A DNA stretch of 64,000 nucleotides from Methylobacter sp. KS41 (GTDB taxonomy: Bacteria > Pseudomonadota > Gammaproteobacteria > Methylococcales > Methylomonadaceae), in contig PHSP01000001.1 in assembly GCA_002862125.1 (NCBI GenBank), positions 434,001-498,000 of the forward strand, given 5' to 3'. A program made the position numbers and the translations under genes. Below are positions 47,183 to 55,890 of the stretch, one piece after another. Position 1 is the stretch's first letter, and the number at the start of each line of letters is the position of its first letter. The notes beneath the pieces are model-generated. The model was given only the letters and a program-made list of their open reading frames with translations. It was not told where the DNA came from and ran no database searches.

Positions 47183-47839
47183 ATGGATAAAAACGGATTT
47201 GATTCATTAAGCCAAAGCTTAAAAAGATTCGAAAAGGAATTGTCTTTGGCTACCTATGACATGGCAAAACCAGAGCATATTTGTACTTTGTCTCAGGCTT
47301 GTAACGCTATTGAGTTAGCTAGTAGTATCTGCTACTTACGTCATTTTAAATCAAAGTCAGCCATTCCAGTTTTGCTAAGAAGTTTGATGGAAGTTGCAAT
47401 GCGTGCTGCATATATCGCCAAAAATCCATCCTTGCATACATCATCTCTTGAACTCACTGATAACAGAGAGCGGCTAAAATTACTCAAAAAATCAAATCCC
47501 TCATCAGAACTCATCCAATTTCTCGAATCAAGAAATTCACTCCTCGAAAGAGGCGGGGCAAAGCAGCATAACTTTAAATCAATACTCAGCATCGTCGCGA
47601 AGCAGTCTGAATTTGATTGGTATAATGTTTACTGCACGTTGTCAAATTTTACCCATTCTGGATTAACTGCTTTATCAATTCAACATCTGCAAAACCATCC
47701 ACAAGGTGTTCAAGTGCTGCTTTACAACGAACCCGAACAAGATTTAATAAACAATTATTTACTTTCCGCCAATCAGTTTCTGTCAATATGCGTTAATTCC
47801 ACTTTGGAGGTAATTGGGGGTGCAAACAAAAAAGCCTAA
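47183..47839 (+). CDS. Cassette 3: hypothetical protein, DUF5677-like features
   Basis: A 218-residue soluble, largely helical protein: PVLLRSLMEVAMRAAYI near 60, a Lys/Glu-rich loop, and SNFTHSGLTALSIQH near 155. A conserved Arg-Glu (RSLMEV) and a downstream Thr-His (FTHSG) recall DUF5677/HEPN-like families, some linked to phage defence, but the match is loose. I use the ATG at 47183, 15 bases after attC 2; the frame upstream only reads through attC 2. Its TAA is inside the next attC motif GCCTAAC. Confidence 0.65.
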   Translation: MDKNGFDSLSQSLKRFEKELSLATYDMAKPEHICTLSQACNAIELASSICYLRHFKSKSAIPVLLRSLMEVAMRAAYIAKNPSLHTSSLELTDNRERLKLLKKSNPSSELIQFLESRNSLLERGGAKQHNFKSILSIVAKQSEFDWYNVYCTLSNFTHSGLTALSIQHLQNHPQGVQVLLYNEPEQDLINNYLLSANQFLSICVNSTLEVIGGANKKA

Positions 47840-47915
47840 CAAGTCAGTCAAAGGGACGCGCCGCCCGTTGGCGGTTTTGAAGTTTTGGTTTATATCAAGG
47901 TTCGGTGGCTTCGCT
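47834..47915 (+). other. attC site 3, left half only (truncated)
   Basis: GCCTAAC at 47834-47840 is followed by AAGTCAGTCAAAGGGACGCG, the normal left side of an attC, and an internal CCGCC/GGCGG hairpin. I find no GTTRRRY and no complementary right arm in the next 200 bases, so the array seems cut here. Confidence 0.55.
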
Positions 47916-48430
47916 AAAGCTTAGCCATGTAAGCCGGAATAAGCCTGTACGAGCGGGAACGAGAACTGACGTTTCCGGCAAATTGTTAAGGCTTGCCGGA
48001 AACGACCACCCTTTTATCACCCCTACGTTTTTAAACCGGTGCTTGAACCATGATTCCGGTTCAAATAAACCACTATGATCGTTTTTAATACCATTGCATT
48101 ACCAGCGGATTTACATCGAAGACCGGATTTTCCTGTCACGCAGCCACTATGCCTCGCCCGGAATTGCCGGAAATTTATTTGGCAGCTTTCTTGCTCGCAA
48201 TACAGGCATAGCCTAGCAGCCATTGCTGATCGAACCGGATTTAACATCCGTTTTTTATAGACCAATTTCTGCAGAGGCTATTAACGGGCCAAATGAAAGA
48301 CGAGTTTTATAAATCAATGCATTAGTAATACCGGGTGGCATTGGTTCATGTCAAACAGGCGCGCTATTTATCGGATTATTACTTAGGAACCATCTGTCAA
48401 TTGACATAAATTATTTAGCGAGGAAAATCA
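47916..48430. other. Intergenic region at the end of the cassette array
   Basis: About 515 bases. A perfect 10-bp inverted repeat (GTTTCCGGCA at 47971-47980 and TGCCGGAAAC at 47994-48003) lies after the lost attC half and looks like a chromosomal repeat. Two short frames at 48023-48265 and 48075-48260 have no motif. No gene is supported. Confidence 0.4.
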
Positions 48431-48868
48431 ATGAAAAACCGCATTCCGCTTTTATTCATTCAATTAATAGCGATGTCTATCATGCTTTATTCGTCTCTGT
48501 CTTACGCTGATGCTGACGATTGGGGAGATTGGGATGATCAAGGCTATTATGTTCAGCCGCAAATCAATTACTACGCTCCGCCACAAGTCTACTACCCGCA
48601 ACCGCAAATCAATTATTATCCGCCGCAACCCCAATATTATGGCTATAATCAGGGTTCCCAACAGGGCTTGGCCGGCGGCGTCATAGGCAGCGTTATGGGC
48701 TACGAATTGGGCGCAGGCAATCCAATTGCAGCGGGTATTGGCGCGGCTGCCGGTTCATTTGCCGGTAACGGCTATGGTAATCGGCCCTACTATGGTTATG
48801 GCGGCAACGGTTATGGCTATTCCGGCTACCGGAATTATTATCGCGGCCGCGGTGGTGACCGCGATTGA
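48431..48868 (+). CDS. Secreted Gly/Tyr-rich glycine-zipper protein
   Basis: A 145-residue protein with a signal peptide (about 1-27), a Pro/Tyr/Gln-rich region (repeated QINYYAPP and QINYYPPQ), a Gly-zipper-like segment (AGGVIGSVMGYELGAGNPIAAGIGAAAGSFAG, about 78-110), and a Gly/Tyr-rich tail. Such proteins insert in or associate with the outer membrane. GCGAGGAAAATCA precedes the ATG. Function unknown. Confidence 0.7.
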   Translation: MKNRIPLLFIQLIAMSIMLYSSLSYADADDWGDWDDQGYYVQPQINYYAPPQVYYPQPQINYYPPQPQYYGYNQGSQQGLAGGVIGSVMGYELGAGNPIAAGIGAAAGSFAGNGYGNRPYYGYGGNGYGYSGYRNYYRGRGGDRD

Positions 48869-48900
48869 TCATTGCGGGGCCGGCAATGCCTGATAAACAG

Positions 48901-48941
48901 CATGGGAAATTTTCCGGTTTTTCCCGGAAATATTTTCCATG
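48901..48941. terminator. Bidirectional stem-loop terminator
   Basis: A long hairpin with TTTCCGG and CCGGAAA around a T-rich loop, extended by CATGGGAAAT and TATTTTCCATG. It lies between the glycine-zipper gene and the convergent Anbu gene, with a T5 stretch at 48948-48952. Confidence 0.6.
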
Positions 48942-48955
48942 CGACTGTTTTTGGA

Positions 48956-49702
48956 TTAACTGCTTTTGTTACCTTCAGCAGCCAATTTTGAGAACAGGCT
49001 ATCGAACCAGGTAGTTGGAATTTCGTCCAGGCCGCGCCGGATCCAGTTATTCCACCAGATTGAGATTTCCCTGAAATCCTCTTCCATAAACCGGCATTGC
49101 GTCATCCGGTAGGAATCTTTTTGGTAGACAACAATATCTAGCGGAAAACCGACATCGGTAGCGCTGGTCCGGGTGGCGTCAAATGCCAGATATCCAACCT
49201 TGAGCGCTTGAAGCAAGGAATCGGTATGGCTCAATCCCCTATCCAGCACCGGTTTGCCATAACCGGATTCGCCGATTATATAATAAGGTGAAGAAGGCGT
49301 TGATTCGATCCAGTTGCCTTCCGGATAAATCATGTACAATTTGTGTTCCTTGTCGTTCTCCAATTGTCCTCCCACTACGGCATGGAGATTCATCCAGATA
49401 TTGGCATTCCGGAGCGCCTCCCCATCCTCAGCCGCCACGCGCCGCACCTGAATGGCAAACGCATTGACCGCTTTATACAGCTTATCGTACTTGTTCTCCT
49501 GTTCTTCCAGAACTTCCTCAAAATAGGTGACAGCCTTATCCCTGACCGAACGTAACCCCGATGTCATAAGAAAAAGACTATGCTGGTTTTGCTCGTGAAT
49601 GGTGAGCTTGCGGGCGGTAATAAACTCGGTCCCTGACGTGATCCGTGTATCCGCGATCGCCAAGAGTCCGGAGTCCAGTTTTATGCCAAGGCAGAAAGTC
49701 AT
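48956..49702 (-). CDS. Anbu-type proteasome-like peptidase
   Basis: A 248-residue Ntn-hydrolase fold protein of the bacterial proteasome homologue Anbu: MTFCLGIKLDSGLLAIADTRITSGTEF, where Thr2 becomes the catalytic N-terminal nucleophile after Met removal, and Asp18 and Lys32-type residues follow. Anbu forms open rings. In many genomes it is next to transglutaminase and ATP-grasp genes; here it is alone. The substrate is unknown. Confidence 0.85.
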   Translation of the reverse strand: MTFCLGIKLDSGLLAIADTRITSGTEFITARKLTIHEQNQHSLFLMTSGLRSVRDKAVTYFEEVLEEQENKYDKLYKAVNAFAIQVRRVAAEDGEALRNANIWMNLHAVVGGQLENDKEHKLYMIYPEGNWIESTPSSPYYIIGESGYGKPVLDRGLSHTDSLLQALKVGYLAFDATRTSATDVGFPLDIVVYQKDSYRMTQCRFMEEDFREISIWWNNWIRRGLDEIPTTWFDSLFSKLAAEGNKSS

Positions 49703-49820
49703 GGGCGGTTCAGCATTGTGAGTAAAGCCTGTTAGAGCGGGGTACGAATTTTCCAGCCAAAGCCGTTAAGTTAAACCAGTCATACCAAAGCGGCATAGGG
49801 TATTTTGCCTATTGAATGAT

Positions 49821-50366
49821 CTACTGCTTATGCATATCTTTCATGTTATGCATCGCGCCGTGATCATGTCCTGATATGGCATCCGGGCCGTGATCGGCTA
49901 ACTGGGCGTCGAACCAGCGATGAATAGCATCAATCAACTCCAACTTGTTCGAAGAGTAAGTAATTTCGGCGCCATTTTCAAGCTCTTTATAATCAACGTG
50001 AAGTTGTCCGGGCTCGGCCTTGCGCAATTCCGCCAGTCCCGGCATGTCCTGACCATGGATTTTAGCTGGGTTGGAGAAGTCTCCATGACTGAATTCCTGT
50101 GAAATCTTGCTGAGGTGTTGCCGGATCAATTCGACTTGTTGAGTATTGGATGGGTTTCTGGCGATAACCTGTTGCACCCCTCCCGTCTTGGTTTTGGTGA
50201 AAATATGCTGGGTTTGTTTAAGATCGAACGGCATGATGTGCATGCCGTGTTCGGTAATCTCTTGCAAACGCTCCGGACTCGCTACTTGAGCTAAAGCCGA
50301 TGGAGAGAGCGTCAGTACAAGCAAGGTAGCGGCAATGAGGGAAACTGGTTGTTTGGCAAGCGACAT
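49821..50366 (-). CDS. Secreted protein of unknown function
   Basis: A 181-residue protein with a signal peptide (MSLAKQPVSLIAATLLVLTLSPSALA by pieces) and a mature part containing HGMHIMPFDLKQTQHIFTKTKTGGVQQV and a His-rich C-terminus (HDHGAMHNMKDMHK), which could bind metal. Similar proteins are sometimes labelled aspartate carbamoyltransferase, a label the sequence does not support. I start at 50366 so that the signal peptide is at the N-terminus. It is 112 bases after glnN on the same strand. Confidence 0.6.
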   Translation of the reverse strand: MSLAKQPVSLIAATLLVLTLSPSALAQVASPERLQEITEHGMHIMPFDLKQTQHIFTKTKTGGVQQVIARNPSNTQQVELIRQHLSKISQEFSHGDFSNPAKIHGQDMPGLAELRKAEPGQLHVDYKELENGAEITYSSNKLELIDAIHRWFDAQLADHGPDAISGHDHGAMHNMKDMHKQ

Positions 50367-50478
50367 GAACTTTCTCCAGTATAAGGATTGGCAGGAGGCT
50401 ATCGAACAGTAGATAGTCAAATCGTAACCAATTGTTCAATCAATTACCAGCAAGAATTGCAAGTAAGCTGGCTGGATG

Positions 50479-52653
50479 CTATTTGATAAACAACATTTCC
50501 TGATAGGTTGGATAAGGCCAGAGTTCGTCCGCGACTTCGCCTTCGAGCGCATCCGCATAGTGGCGAACCTCATCCATGAGAGGACGGATGGTTTTTGCAC
50601 AAAATTGCATGTGCTCCTCGGGCGTTGAAAAATCATGCCGCCTAATAGCTTCATCGAGTTTACCGGCAGTTTCCATCATGGACGTCAGCAACGCGGCTAT
50701 CTTGACTAAACGTTCATTATCCAGTTCGATGCCGTTGCTTTTAAGGCTGTTTATGGTAGAGGAAAGATCAGACAAGTATTTGACAGCAGCCGGATAAATA
50801 CCGGTTTTTGCCATGCCAACCACCAGCTTGGCCTCCACTTCAATAGCGAGTATGTATTGCTCGGCATAGATTTCAAAGCGGCTGGCGAGTTCAACCGGCG
50901 ATAATACTCCAAGCTTGTCAAAGAGTTCTTCGACGTGCGTTTCTTTTAATACCGGCAAGGCATCGGCGGCGGTTCTAAGATTGGCTAAACCGCGTTCTTC
51001 AACCGCCATTTTGTGCCACTTGGCGGAATAGCCATTGCCGCTGAAAACGACTGCGCCATGTTTATCGGTTATCTCCTTTAAGGTTTTGAGTATTGCAGCA
51101 TCGAGATTAGCGCCTTCCGCCAATTTGCTTTCCAGCGTATCGGCGACCCAGTTGAGCGAATCCGCCAGCATCGTATTCATCGTTACCAGCGGGCCGGCCA
51201 CCGATTGTCCTGAACCGACCGCGCGGAATTCAAACCGGTTGCCGGTAAATGCAAAAGGCGAGGTACGGTTTCTGTCACCGGCGTCTTTACTAAAAATCGG
51301 CAAAGTATTGATGCCCAGATTCATAACGCCGGCGTTTAGCGAGCCTGTTATTTCGCCGTTACTGATCTGCTCGAAAACATTATCGAGTTGCGAGCCCAGA
51401 TAAACCGACATGATGGCTGGTGGCGCTTCATTGGCGCCCAAGCGGTGATCATTGCTCGCCGTTGCTATGGCAGCGCGCAGTAAAGGGCCATACAGGTGAA
51501 CGCCGCGGATAACCGCGCCGCAGAACAGCAGAAATTGGCTATTCGAATGCGGTGTATGACCCGGATCGAGCAAATTGCCTTGCGTTGAATTACCGACTGA
51601 CCAGTTGACATGCTTGCCTGATCCGTTAATTCCTTTAAATGGCTTTTCATGAAGAAGGCAGACCAGCCCGTGTTTTTTGGCGGTATTTTTCAAGACTGTC
51701 ATCAGCAACTGCTGATGATCTGTCGCAACGTTAGCGGATTCAAAAAAGGGGGCGATCTCGAATTGTCCGGGCGCTACTTCGTTGTGTCTCGTCTTGGCCG
51801 GGATGCCCAATCGGTACAACTGTTCTTCAACATCCTGCATATACACCTGGATGCGTTCGGGTATCGCACCAAAATAATGATCATCGAATTGCTGGCCTTT
51901 GGCCGCGGATGCGCCAAACAGCGTTCTGCCTGCCAGCAGCAAGTCCGGACGATGGTTAACAAAATTGGCGTCGACCAGGAAATATTCCTGTTCAGCGCCG
52001 CAACTGGAATTAACCGGGGCAATATCGGTATGCCCGAGAAGTGACAAGACTCTTCCGGCAGCTTTGTTCATCGCGGCATTAGCGCGCAGCAACGGTGTTT
52101 TCTTATCCAGCGCCTCGCCCGTCCAGGACACAAAAACTGTGGGAATGCAAAGCGTTGCGCCGTTATCGGTGGTCATGATAAAGGCGGGACTGGTGACATC
52201 CCACGCAGTATAGCCGCGCGCCTCGAAAGTGGAACGTATGCCGCCATTCGGGAAGGACGAGCCATCCGGCTCGCCCTGCACCAGCACCTTGCCGCTGAAT
52301 TCAGAGATAACGGAGCCGTCACTCTGTACCGAGATAAATCCATCGTGTTTCTCTGCGGTAGCATTGGTTAAAGGATAAAATACATGGGCATAATAAAGAG
52401 CCCCCTTGGATAGCGCCCAATCTTTCATCGCCAATGCCACCACATCGGCGATAGAAACATCAAGCTCTTCACCCGCTTCAATGGTTTTTTTCACCGATTT
52501 AAAAACTTCTTTAGGCAGGCTTTCCTTCATCTTGCTTAGCGTAAACACATCGCTCGCCCATAGACTGGTCAGCGATTCCGGTGTTTTGACGGGCATGGGT
52601 TGACGATTGGTAATATTTTGTACGGCTTGAACGCGGGCGGTATTTCCAGTCAT
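50479..52653 (-). CDS. glnN: Glutamine synthetase type III
   Basis: A 724-residue type III glutamine synthetase, much longer than the usual 470-residue GlnA. Family landmarks: [33 protein letters not shown] (active-site Glu), [15 protein letters not shown] and [13 protein letters not shown]. It makes glutamine from glutamate and ammonia, and GSIII enzymes form double hexameric rings. It lacks the adenylylation site of GlnA, so it is probably regulated differently. It has its own promoter region. Confidence 0.93.
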   Translation of the reverse strand: MTGNTARVQAVQNITNRQPMPVKTPESLTSLWASDVFTLSKMKESLPKEVFKSVKKTIEAGEELDVSIADVVALAMKDWALSKGALYYAHVFYPLTNATAEKHDGFISVQSDGSVISEFSGKVLVQGEPDGSSFPNGGIRSTFEARGYTAWDVTSPAFIMTTDNGATLCIPTVFVSWTGEALDKKTPLLRANAAMNKAAGRVLSLLGHTDIAPVNSSCGAEQEYFLVDANFVNHRPDLLLAGRTLFGASAAKGQQFDDHYFGAIPERIQVYMQDVEEQLYRLGIPAKTRHNEVAPGQFEIAPFFESANVATDHQQLLMTVLKNTAKKHGLVCLLHEKPFKGINGSGKHVNWSVGNSTQGNLLDPGHTPHSNSQFLLFCGAVIRGVHLYGPLLRAAIATASNDHRLGANEAPPAIMSVYLGSQLDNVFEQISNGEITGSLNAGVMNLGINTLPIFSKDAGDRNRTSPFAFTGNRFEFRAVGSGQSVAGPLVTMNTMLADSLNWVADTLESKLAEGANLDAAILKTLKEITDKHGAVVFSGNGYSAKWHKMAVEERGLANLRTAADALPVLKETHVEELFDKLGVLSPVELASRFEIYAEQYILAIEVEAKLVVGMAKTGIYPAAVKYLSDLSSTINSLKSNGIELDNERLVKIAALLTSMMETAGKLDEAIRRHDFSTPEEHMQFCAKTIRPLMDEVRHYADALEGEVADELWPYPTYQEMLFIK

Positions 52654-52756
52654 TTTTTTTCCTACTTAATTTTAGTCACTTATTCAATCAGTTGAGTAAA
52701 GATCATTGAACAAAAATTCTGCAACAATTACAGTTAACAGGCATAAGCTGACACAT

Positions 52757-52790
52757 AAAAAAACCTCCCAATGTACGTTACAAAGGGAGG
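52757..52790 (-). terminator. Rho-independent terminator of the 46-residue membrane protein
   Basis: On the minus strand CCTCCC pairs with GGGAGG around an inner TGTA/TACA stem, followed by seven T. It lies 70 bases after the small gene and shields glnN from read-through. Confidence 0.8.
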
Positions 52791-52861
52791 AGATAAACCA
52801 AGCAGGAACATGAGGGATTCCGCTTGTGGGTACAGAACACAGTTGAAGGCAGGTAAAATGT

Positions 52862-53002
52862 TTAGCCGGGACGTCTTACTATATTGCTGAAAATAGCGGC
52901 CCCTGCAAATAGTACGGTTGAAATTATGAATTCACCGGAAATAAAGCCCCATGTTCCAGTGATGAACAAAAGTCCAATCAAGATATCTTTAAATATACTC
53001 AT
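52862..53002 (-). CDS. Small hydrophobic membrane protein
   Basis: A 46-residue protein, almost entirely hydrophobic (FKDILIGLLFITGTWGFISGEFIISTVLFAGAAIFSN), with two short membrane helices. I choose the ATG at 53002 (MSIFKD) with GTGAAAC upstream, instead of the start 15 codons earlier. It has its own terminator, which supports expression. Function unknown. Confidence 0.55.
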   Translation of the reverse strand: MSIFKDILIGLLFITGTWGFISGEFIISTVLFAGAAIFSNIVRRPG

Positions 53003-53344
53003 CGTTTCACCCCACATAAATAAGGCCGTAAACAGAATAATGAACATAGAGCCAAATAAATTTATAATTTTAATCTAGCATAAGTTACGCCAAGATTTCA
53101 CTACCCAGAAATATTTTATATTTATTATATATAACAATATGTTATAAATTTTAAACGGTATAATTAATTTTAAATTCATCAATCCAATATTAAACAATTC
53201 CGATTTTTACGCTTAACTACCGTGCAATTGCATTAACTTTTGCACCATAAAGCACCGTTAACATTCACTAATGCCGGATAGGGTAGATTGGTTGATTGTG
53301 ACGCAAAGTTTTTCAACGTCAGCGGCTCTACACGGATTGACAAC
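53003..53344. other. AT-rich intergenic region, nothing recognised
   Basis: About 340 bases, very AT-rich, with many short A/T runs. It contains probable promoter sequence for the small membrane protein, but no gene or RNA was recognised. The IS6 remnant begins at its right end. Confidence 0.4.
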
Positions 53345-53656
53345 AACGGCTTCCCTTAAGTCGTCGTGGATAAAAGCGGCGCAAACTATGCAGCTATTGA
53401 AAATTTCAATATGCTGCTGATGCTGGCAGGGCTGATTTGTTTTTAGAAATTTTTCAGATCAAGTTTTTGAACCACCAAACCGATCTTGAATTTTAAAGCC
53501 TTTCATTCAGCGCGAGCGACTATTGTGAGCATTGAAACAGCAGCGGACAAAATTCAAAAAAGACAACTGTCAGAAAACAATATTCCTGCTTACAAACAAC
53601 TTAAGACACTAGCAGGATACTTGCGTTCACAGTTCAATGCAGCTTGGTCTTTGTAA
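53345..53656 (+). pseudogene. Degraded IS6-family transposase remnant
   Basis: Two in-frame pieces survive: VVVDKSGANYAAIENFNMLL near 53360-53450, then FKAFHSARATIVSIETA and QLSENNIPAYKQLKTLAGYL at about 53490-53656. Both match the C-terminal half of IS6-type transposases (the DKSG motif, HSARATI, ENN-PAY). Stops and frameshifts in between, and the loss of the N-terminal half, show it is dead. No inverted repeats were identified. Confidence 0.7.
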
Positions 53657-53731
53657 ATATTTGCGACAGAAACTATTCAATAAAACTCAATGAATCGGCT
53701 TCAATTTAATGCTTAATTCGCATTTTAGTAT

Positions 53732-54745
53732 TCATAGCATCGTAAACTTTAAGGCTTCCAGTATTACATTTTCATCCGCGCCTGATTTACTGACATTTTC
53801 ACTAATAAATCTGCGCCAGCCTCTAGCCCCCGGTTCACCATGAAAAAGACCTAAAATATGCCGGGATACACTGTTTAAGCGGACTTCTGTTTTAAGCTGT
53901 TGCTGAATATAAGGGATTAATTCCGCCACTATCTGATGACGAGAAAGAGGATTGCTAAGCGAGCCAAAAAAACGCCTGTCAACATCCGCTAATATATAAG
54001 GATTATGATAAGCCTCTCTTCCGATCATGACGCCATCAACTTTTTTGAGCATTTCTTCAGCCTGATCCAGCGAAGTAATGCCGCCATTCACAATAATTTT
54101 CAGCTGCGGAAAATCCTTTTTCAGTTGATAAACCAGGTCATAGCGCAACGGCGGGATTTCCCGGTTTTGCTTTGGCGATAAGCCGCTTAACCAGGCTTTT
54201 CTGGCATGAACGATAAATGTTTCGCAACCGGCATTGGCAATCGTAGCAATAAAATGCGCCAGTTCCTGATAAGAATCACGTTCGTCAATACCAATTCTTG
54301 ATTTAATGGTGACCGGGATAGCAACCGCGCGGGACATCGCCTCAAAACATTCGGCAACCAGTTCCGGTTCAGCCATCAAGCAGGCGCCGAACCGGCCATT
54401 TTGTACCCGGTCACTCGGGCAGCCGACATTCAAGTTCACTTCATCATAACCATAATCTTCAGCCATCCTCGCACAGATAGCCAAGTCCTTTGGATTACTG
54501 CCTCCCAATTGAAAGGCAAGCGGATTTTCAGCGGCATTAAATTGCAAAAACCGATGGCGATCACCGTGAATTAACGCTCCTGTCGTAACCATCTCCGTAT
54601 ACAACAAGGCCTGTTGTGAAATAAGCCTATGAAAAAAACGGCAATGTCTATCAGTCCAGTCGAGCATTGGGGCAACGCAAAACCGATGAGCCTTGAATTT
54701 ACTGGGCAAAAGCGCGTATCCATTGGGTTCTAACAATTTTAACAT
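53732..54745 (-). CDS. dusA: tRNA-dihydrouridine synthase A
   Basis: A 337-residue FMN enzyme that reduces uridines in the tRNA D-loop. It carries the N-terminal FCVAPMLDWTDRHCRFFHRL, the NLNVGCPSDRVQNGRFGACL segment and the C-terminal NVSKSGADENVILEALK-like end. The first 28 residues (MLKLLEPNGYALLPSKFKAHRF) look unlike the shorter usual start. If the mobile element recombined inside dusA, these codons come from the element. The 5' end of dusA is a known integration site for prophages and integrative elements. Confidence 0.93.
   Translation of the reverse strand: MLKLLEPNGYALLPSKFKAHRFCVAPMLDWTDRHCRFFHRLISQQALLYTEMVTTGALIHGDRHRFLQFNAAENPLAFQLGGSNPKDLAICARMAEDYGYDEVNLNVGCPSDRVQNGRFGACLMAEPELVAECFEAMSRAVAIPVTIKSRIGIDERDSYQELAHFIATIANAGCETFIVHARKAWLSGLSPKQNREIPPLRYDLVYQLKKDFPQLKIIVNGGITSLDQAEEMLKKVDGVMIGREAYHNPYILADVDRRFFGSLSNPLSRHQIVAELIPYIQQQLKTEVRLNSVSRHILGLFHGEPGARGWRRFISENVSKSGADENVILEALKFTML
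54641..54676. other. Predicted attachment site inside dusA
   Basis: These bases encode VAPMLDWTDRHC of DusA, the conserved 5' region where dusA-type integrases recombine. The exact crossover cannot be defined without the other junction, which is outside the window. This is inference from published integration at dusA and the adjacent integrase. Confidence 0.4.
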
Positions 54746-54805
54746 TGATTATTTTTGTACATTTTTAGGTTATTTTTAGACATTTTACAATATTAGATGC
54801 ACAAT

Positions 54806-54835
54806 AAATGCACAAAAATTAAAATTTGTGCATTT
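54806..54835. promoter_or_regulatory. 11-bp inverted repeat before the integrase start
   Basis: AAATGCACAAA (54806-54816) and TTTGTGCATTT (54825-54835) are exact complements with 8 bases between. A further partial GATGCACAA lies at 54796-54804. It ends 3 bases before the integrase ATG and leaves no room for a normal ribosome-binding site. It may be an operator or an RNA hairpin that controls integrase translation. Confidence 0.55.
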
Positions 54836-54837
54836 TT

Positions 54838-55890
54838 ATGGCTACGATCACTCAATACAAAAAAAAGTCAGGCAAGATATCCTACAGGGTACTAATCAGA
54901 ATTGCTAAAAACGGCAACATTGTTCACATGGAATCAGAGACGTTTGACTCCAAGTCTTTGGCCAAAGTGTGGGCGACAAAACGAGAAGCTGAGCTATCTG
55001 CACAAAAAGTATTTAAGCCAAAAGAAAAGCCGCTTAAAATTTCTAAGGTGATCCAAGATTACATTTCGCAATTTGGTCATAACTATGGACGCTCAAAGAA
55101 CTACGACTTAGCTCGAATATTGAATTATTCCCTTGCTGAGCTTGATATATCAGAGCTAACTGCACAAATCCTGATCGCCCATTGCATTGAGCGTAACAAG
55201 GAAGCCAAGCCACAGACCGTTAAAAACGATGTAATTTGGCTTAAAACAGCTATTAGAACCATGCGCTCTGTCAATGGCTTTACTTTTGATCTTGCTGTGT
55301 TTGATGATGCTTACGAAACATTATGGCGTGAAAAATTGATTGGAAAATCTGTCGAAAGAGAACGGCGTCCTACACAAATAGAATTAAGAGAATTATCACG
55401 TTATTTTGCTAGGCGTAAGCGATCAATTCCTATGCTGCAGATAATGTGGTTTGCAATTTATTCTGCTCGAAGACTATCTGAAATAACGCGTTTAGAGTGG
55501 GCGGATAATGATACAAAGAAGACCACTGGCTTGGTACGCGACGCTAAACATCCTCGGCTTAAGGCTGGCAACCATAAGCGTTTCAAGTATCCACGATCAG
55601 CATGGAAAATCGTACAGAGACAACACGTCAAGAGTGAATTTATTTTTCCTTACAATCCAAAAACGATTGGGGCGAACTTCGATAGAGCGTGCAAGATGTT
55701 AGGTATTGTTGATTTACATTTTCATGACTTGCGTCATGAAGCAACGAGCCGTCTTTTCGAACAAGAAATTGTCGATGAAAATGGCCGGCGCAAATTGAGC
55801 ATACCTGAGGTGCAGCAAGTAACTCTTCATGAGTCATGGAAAACACTTCAGCGTTATGTCAATTTAAATCCAGGCGATGTGGATATTTAA
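54838..55890 (+). CDS. Tyrosine recombinase / integrase of the dusA type
   Basis: A 350-residue integrase. An arm-type DNA-binding start (MATITQYKKKSGKISYRVLI), a core-binding domain (about 65-165), and the catalytic domain follow. Arg212 (SARRLSEI), His296 and Arg299 (HDLR), His331 and the nucleophile Tyr340 (LHESWKTLQRY) are all present, so it should be active. I use the ATG at 54838; a TTG four codons upstream is in the hairpin. It points away from dusA. Confidence 0.9.
   Translation: MATITQYKKKSGKISYRVLIRIAKNGNIVHMESETFDSKSLAKVWATKREAELSAQKVFKPKEKPLKISKVIQDYISQFGHNYGRSKNYDLARILNYSLAELDISELTAQILIAHCIERNKEAKPQTVKNDVIWLKTAIRTMRSVNGFTFDLAVFDDAYETLWREKLIGKSVERERRPTQIELRELSRYFARRKRSIPMLQIMWFAIYSARRLSEITRLEWADNDTKKTTGLVRDAKHPRLKAGNHKRFKYPRSAWKIVQRQHVKSEFIFPYNPKTIGANFDRACKMLGIVDLHFHDLRHEATSRLFEQEIVDENGRRKLSIPEVQQVTLHESWKTLQRYVNLNPGDVDI

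Noticed and set aside
52654-52861. Sigma-54 promoter before glnN
   Set aside because: No TGGCAC-N5-TTGC-like pair seen on the minus strand.
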